From Deltaproteobacteria bacterium (lineage in GTDB: Bacteria; Myxococcota; Myxococcia; Myxococcales; 40CM-4-68-19), in contig JANYKT010000039.1 of assembly GCA_025358085.1 (NCBI GenBank), forward strand, positions 1-43,949: 43,949 nt of DNA, given 5' to 3'. A program made the position numbers and the translations under genes. Each line of letters begins with the position of its first letter. The stretch's first letter is position 1. This document shows positions 43,883-43,949 of this stretch, piece by piece. The notes under the pieces were generated by a model. That model saw only the letters and a program-made list of their open reading frames with translations, was not told the DNA's origin and did not search any database.

Positions 43883-43949
43883 CTCTTGCCTCAGGTAGTG
43901 ACGCCAAGTCGCCTCAGTGGATAGGGGTGATGGATGCGAGCGGGCGGGA

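Overview
The window is GC-rich DNA with densely packed genes. Ten gene pairs are joined by 4-base ATGA or GTGA stop/start overlaps. The gene content points to a myxobacterium-like organism (Myxococcota, formerly Deltaproteobacteria). The evidence is a tandem PilZ protein of a type common in Myxococcus relatives, a REP-type transposase beside GC-rich hairpins, an sdhCAB operon with a cytochrome b558-type anchor, a SpoIID/LytB protein, a TonB-like protein and RHS toxin debris. The phylum is inferred from style and families; there is no rRNA here.

Layout. 1-3573: a phage/T6SS-like spike gene (baseplate V/gp5 fold), split by an apparent one-base frameshift. Its tail carries a collagen-like linker, a CarboxypepD-type domain and a glucosaminidase. 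It is followed by a peptidoglycan-binding NlpC/P60-like protein, so the two look like a spike-delivered cell-wall effector pair. 3665-5890: a two-gene module of an SMC/OLD-like ATPase and a DUF4276 TOPRIM-like protein, with a divergent small HEPN-like gene. This is the best candidate for a little-described defence system. 5997-12737: a RapA-like SNF2 helicase, chromate transporter chrA, rpiA and a zinc-finger/membrane/TPR protein. 12825-16175: a RAYT transposase with REP-like hairpins, then a metal-homeostasis cluster (ZIP-like permease, Fur-family regulator, GDT1/TMEM165-like exporter) around a perfect 10-bp inverted repeat that is probably the Fur-family operator.

16151-19888: an aminotransferase with a DUF3052 protein, then thrC-thrB preceded by a 40-codon fossil of homoserine dehydrogenase. 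19934-27408: a tandem PilZ protein, an SDR, glycine cleavage gcvT and gcvH with a 32-codon ORF between them, a TusA-like protein, an M20 dipeptidase, an aminotransferase and an MFS exporter. 27416-32297, minus strand: class IV aminotransferase, SpoIID/LytB, TonB-like and RMD1/DUF155 genes. 32483-34743: tRNA-Lys(UUU), followed by a visibly less GC-rich graveyard of RHS/YD-repeat sequence, two HNH-nuclease toxin tips each followed by an immunity-like gene, and a transposase scrap.

34744-43949: a CMD/AhpD-like protein, trpS, a scar where a truncated DUF488 gene meets a GTP cyclohydrolase II fragment, the sdhCAB operon, type II NADH dehydrogenase with a DUF2945 gene and a beheaded ferredoxin reductase, an unassigned stretch, a YHYH-domain lipoprotein, and a strongly folded GC-rich element at the right edge. 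The window therefore mixes housekeeping metabolism (threonine, glycine cleavage, succinate oxidation, NADH oxidation) with several small accessory islands that show deletions, fusions and frameshifts.
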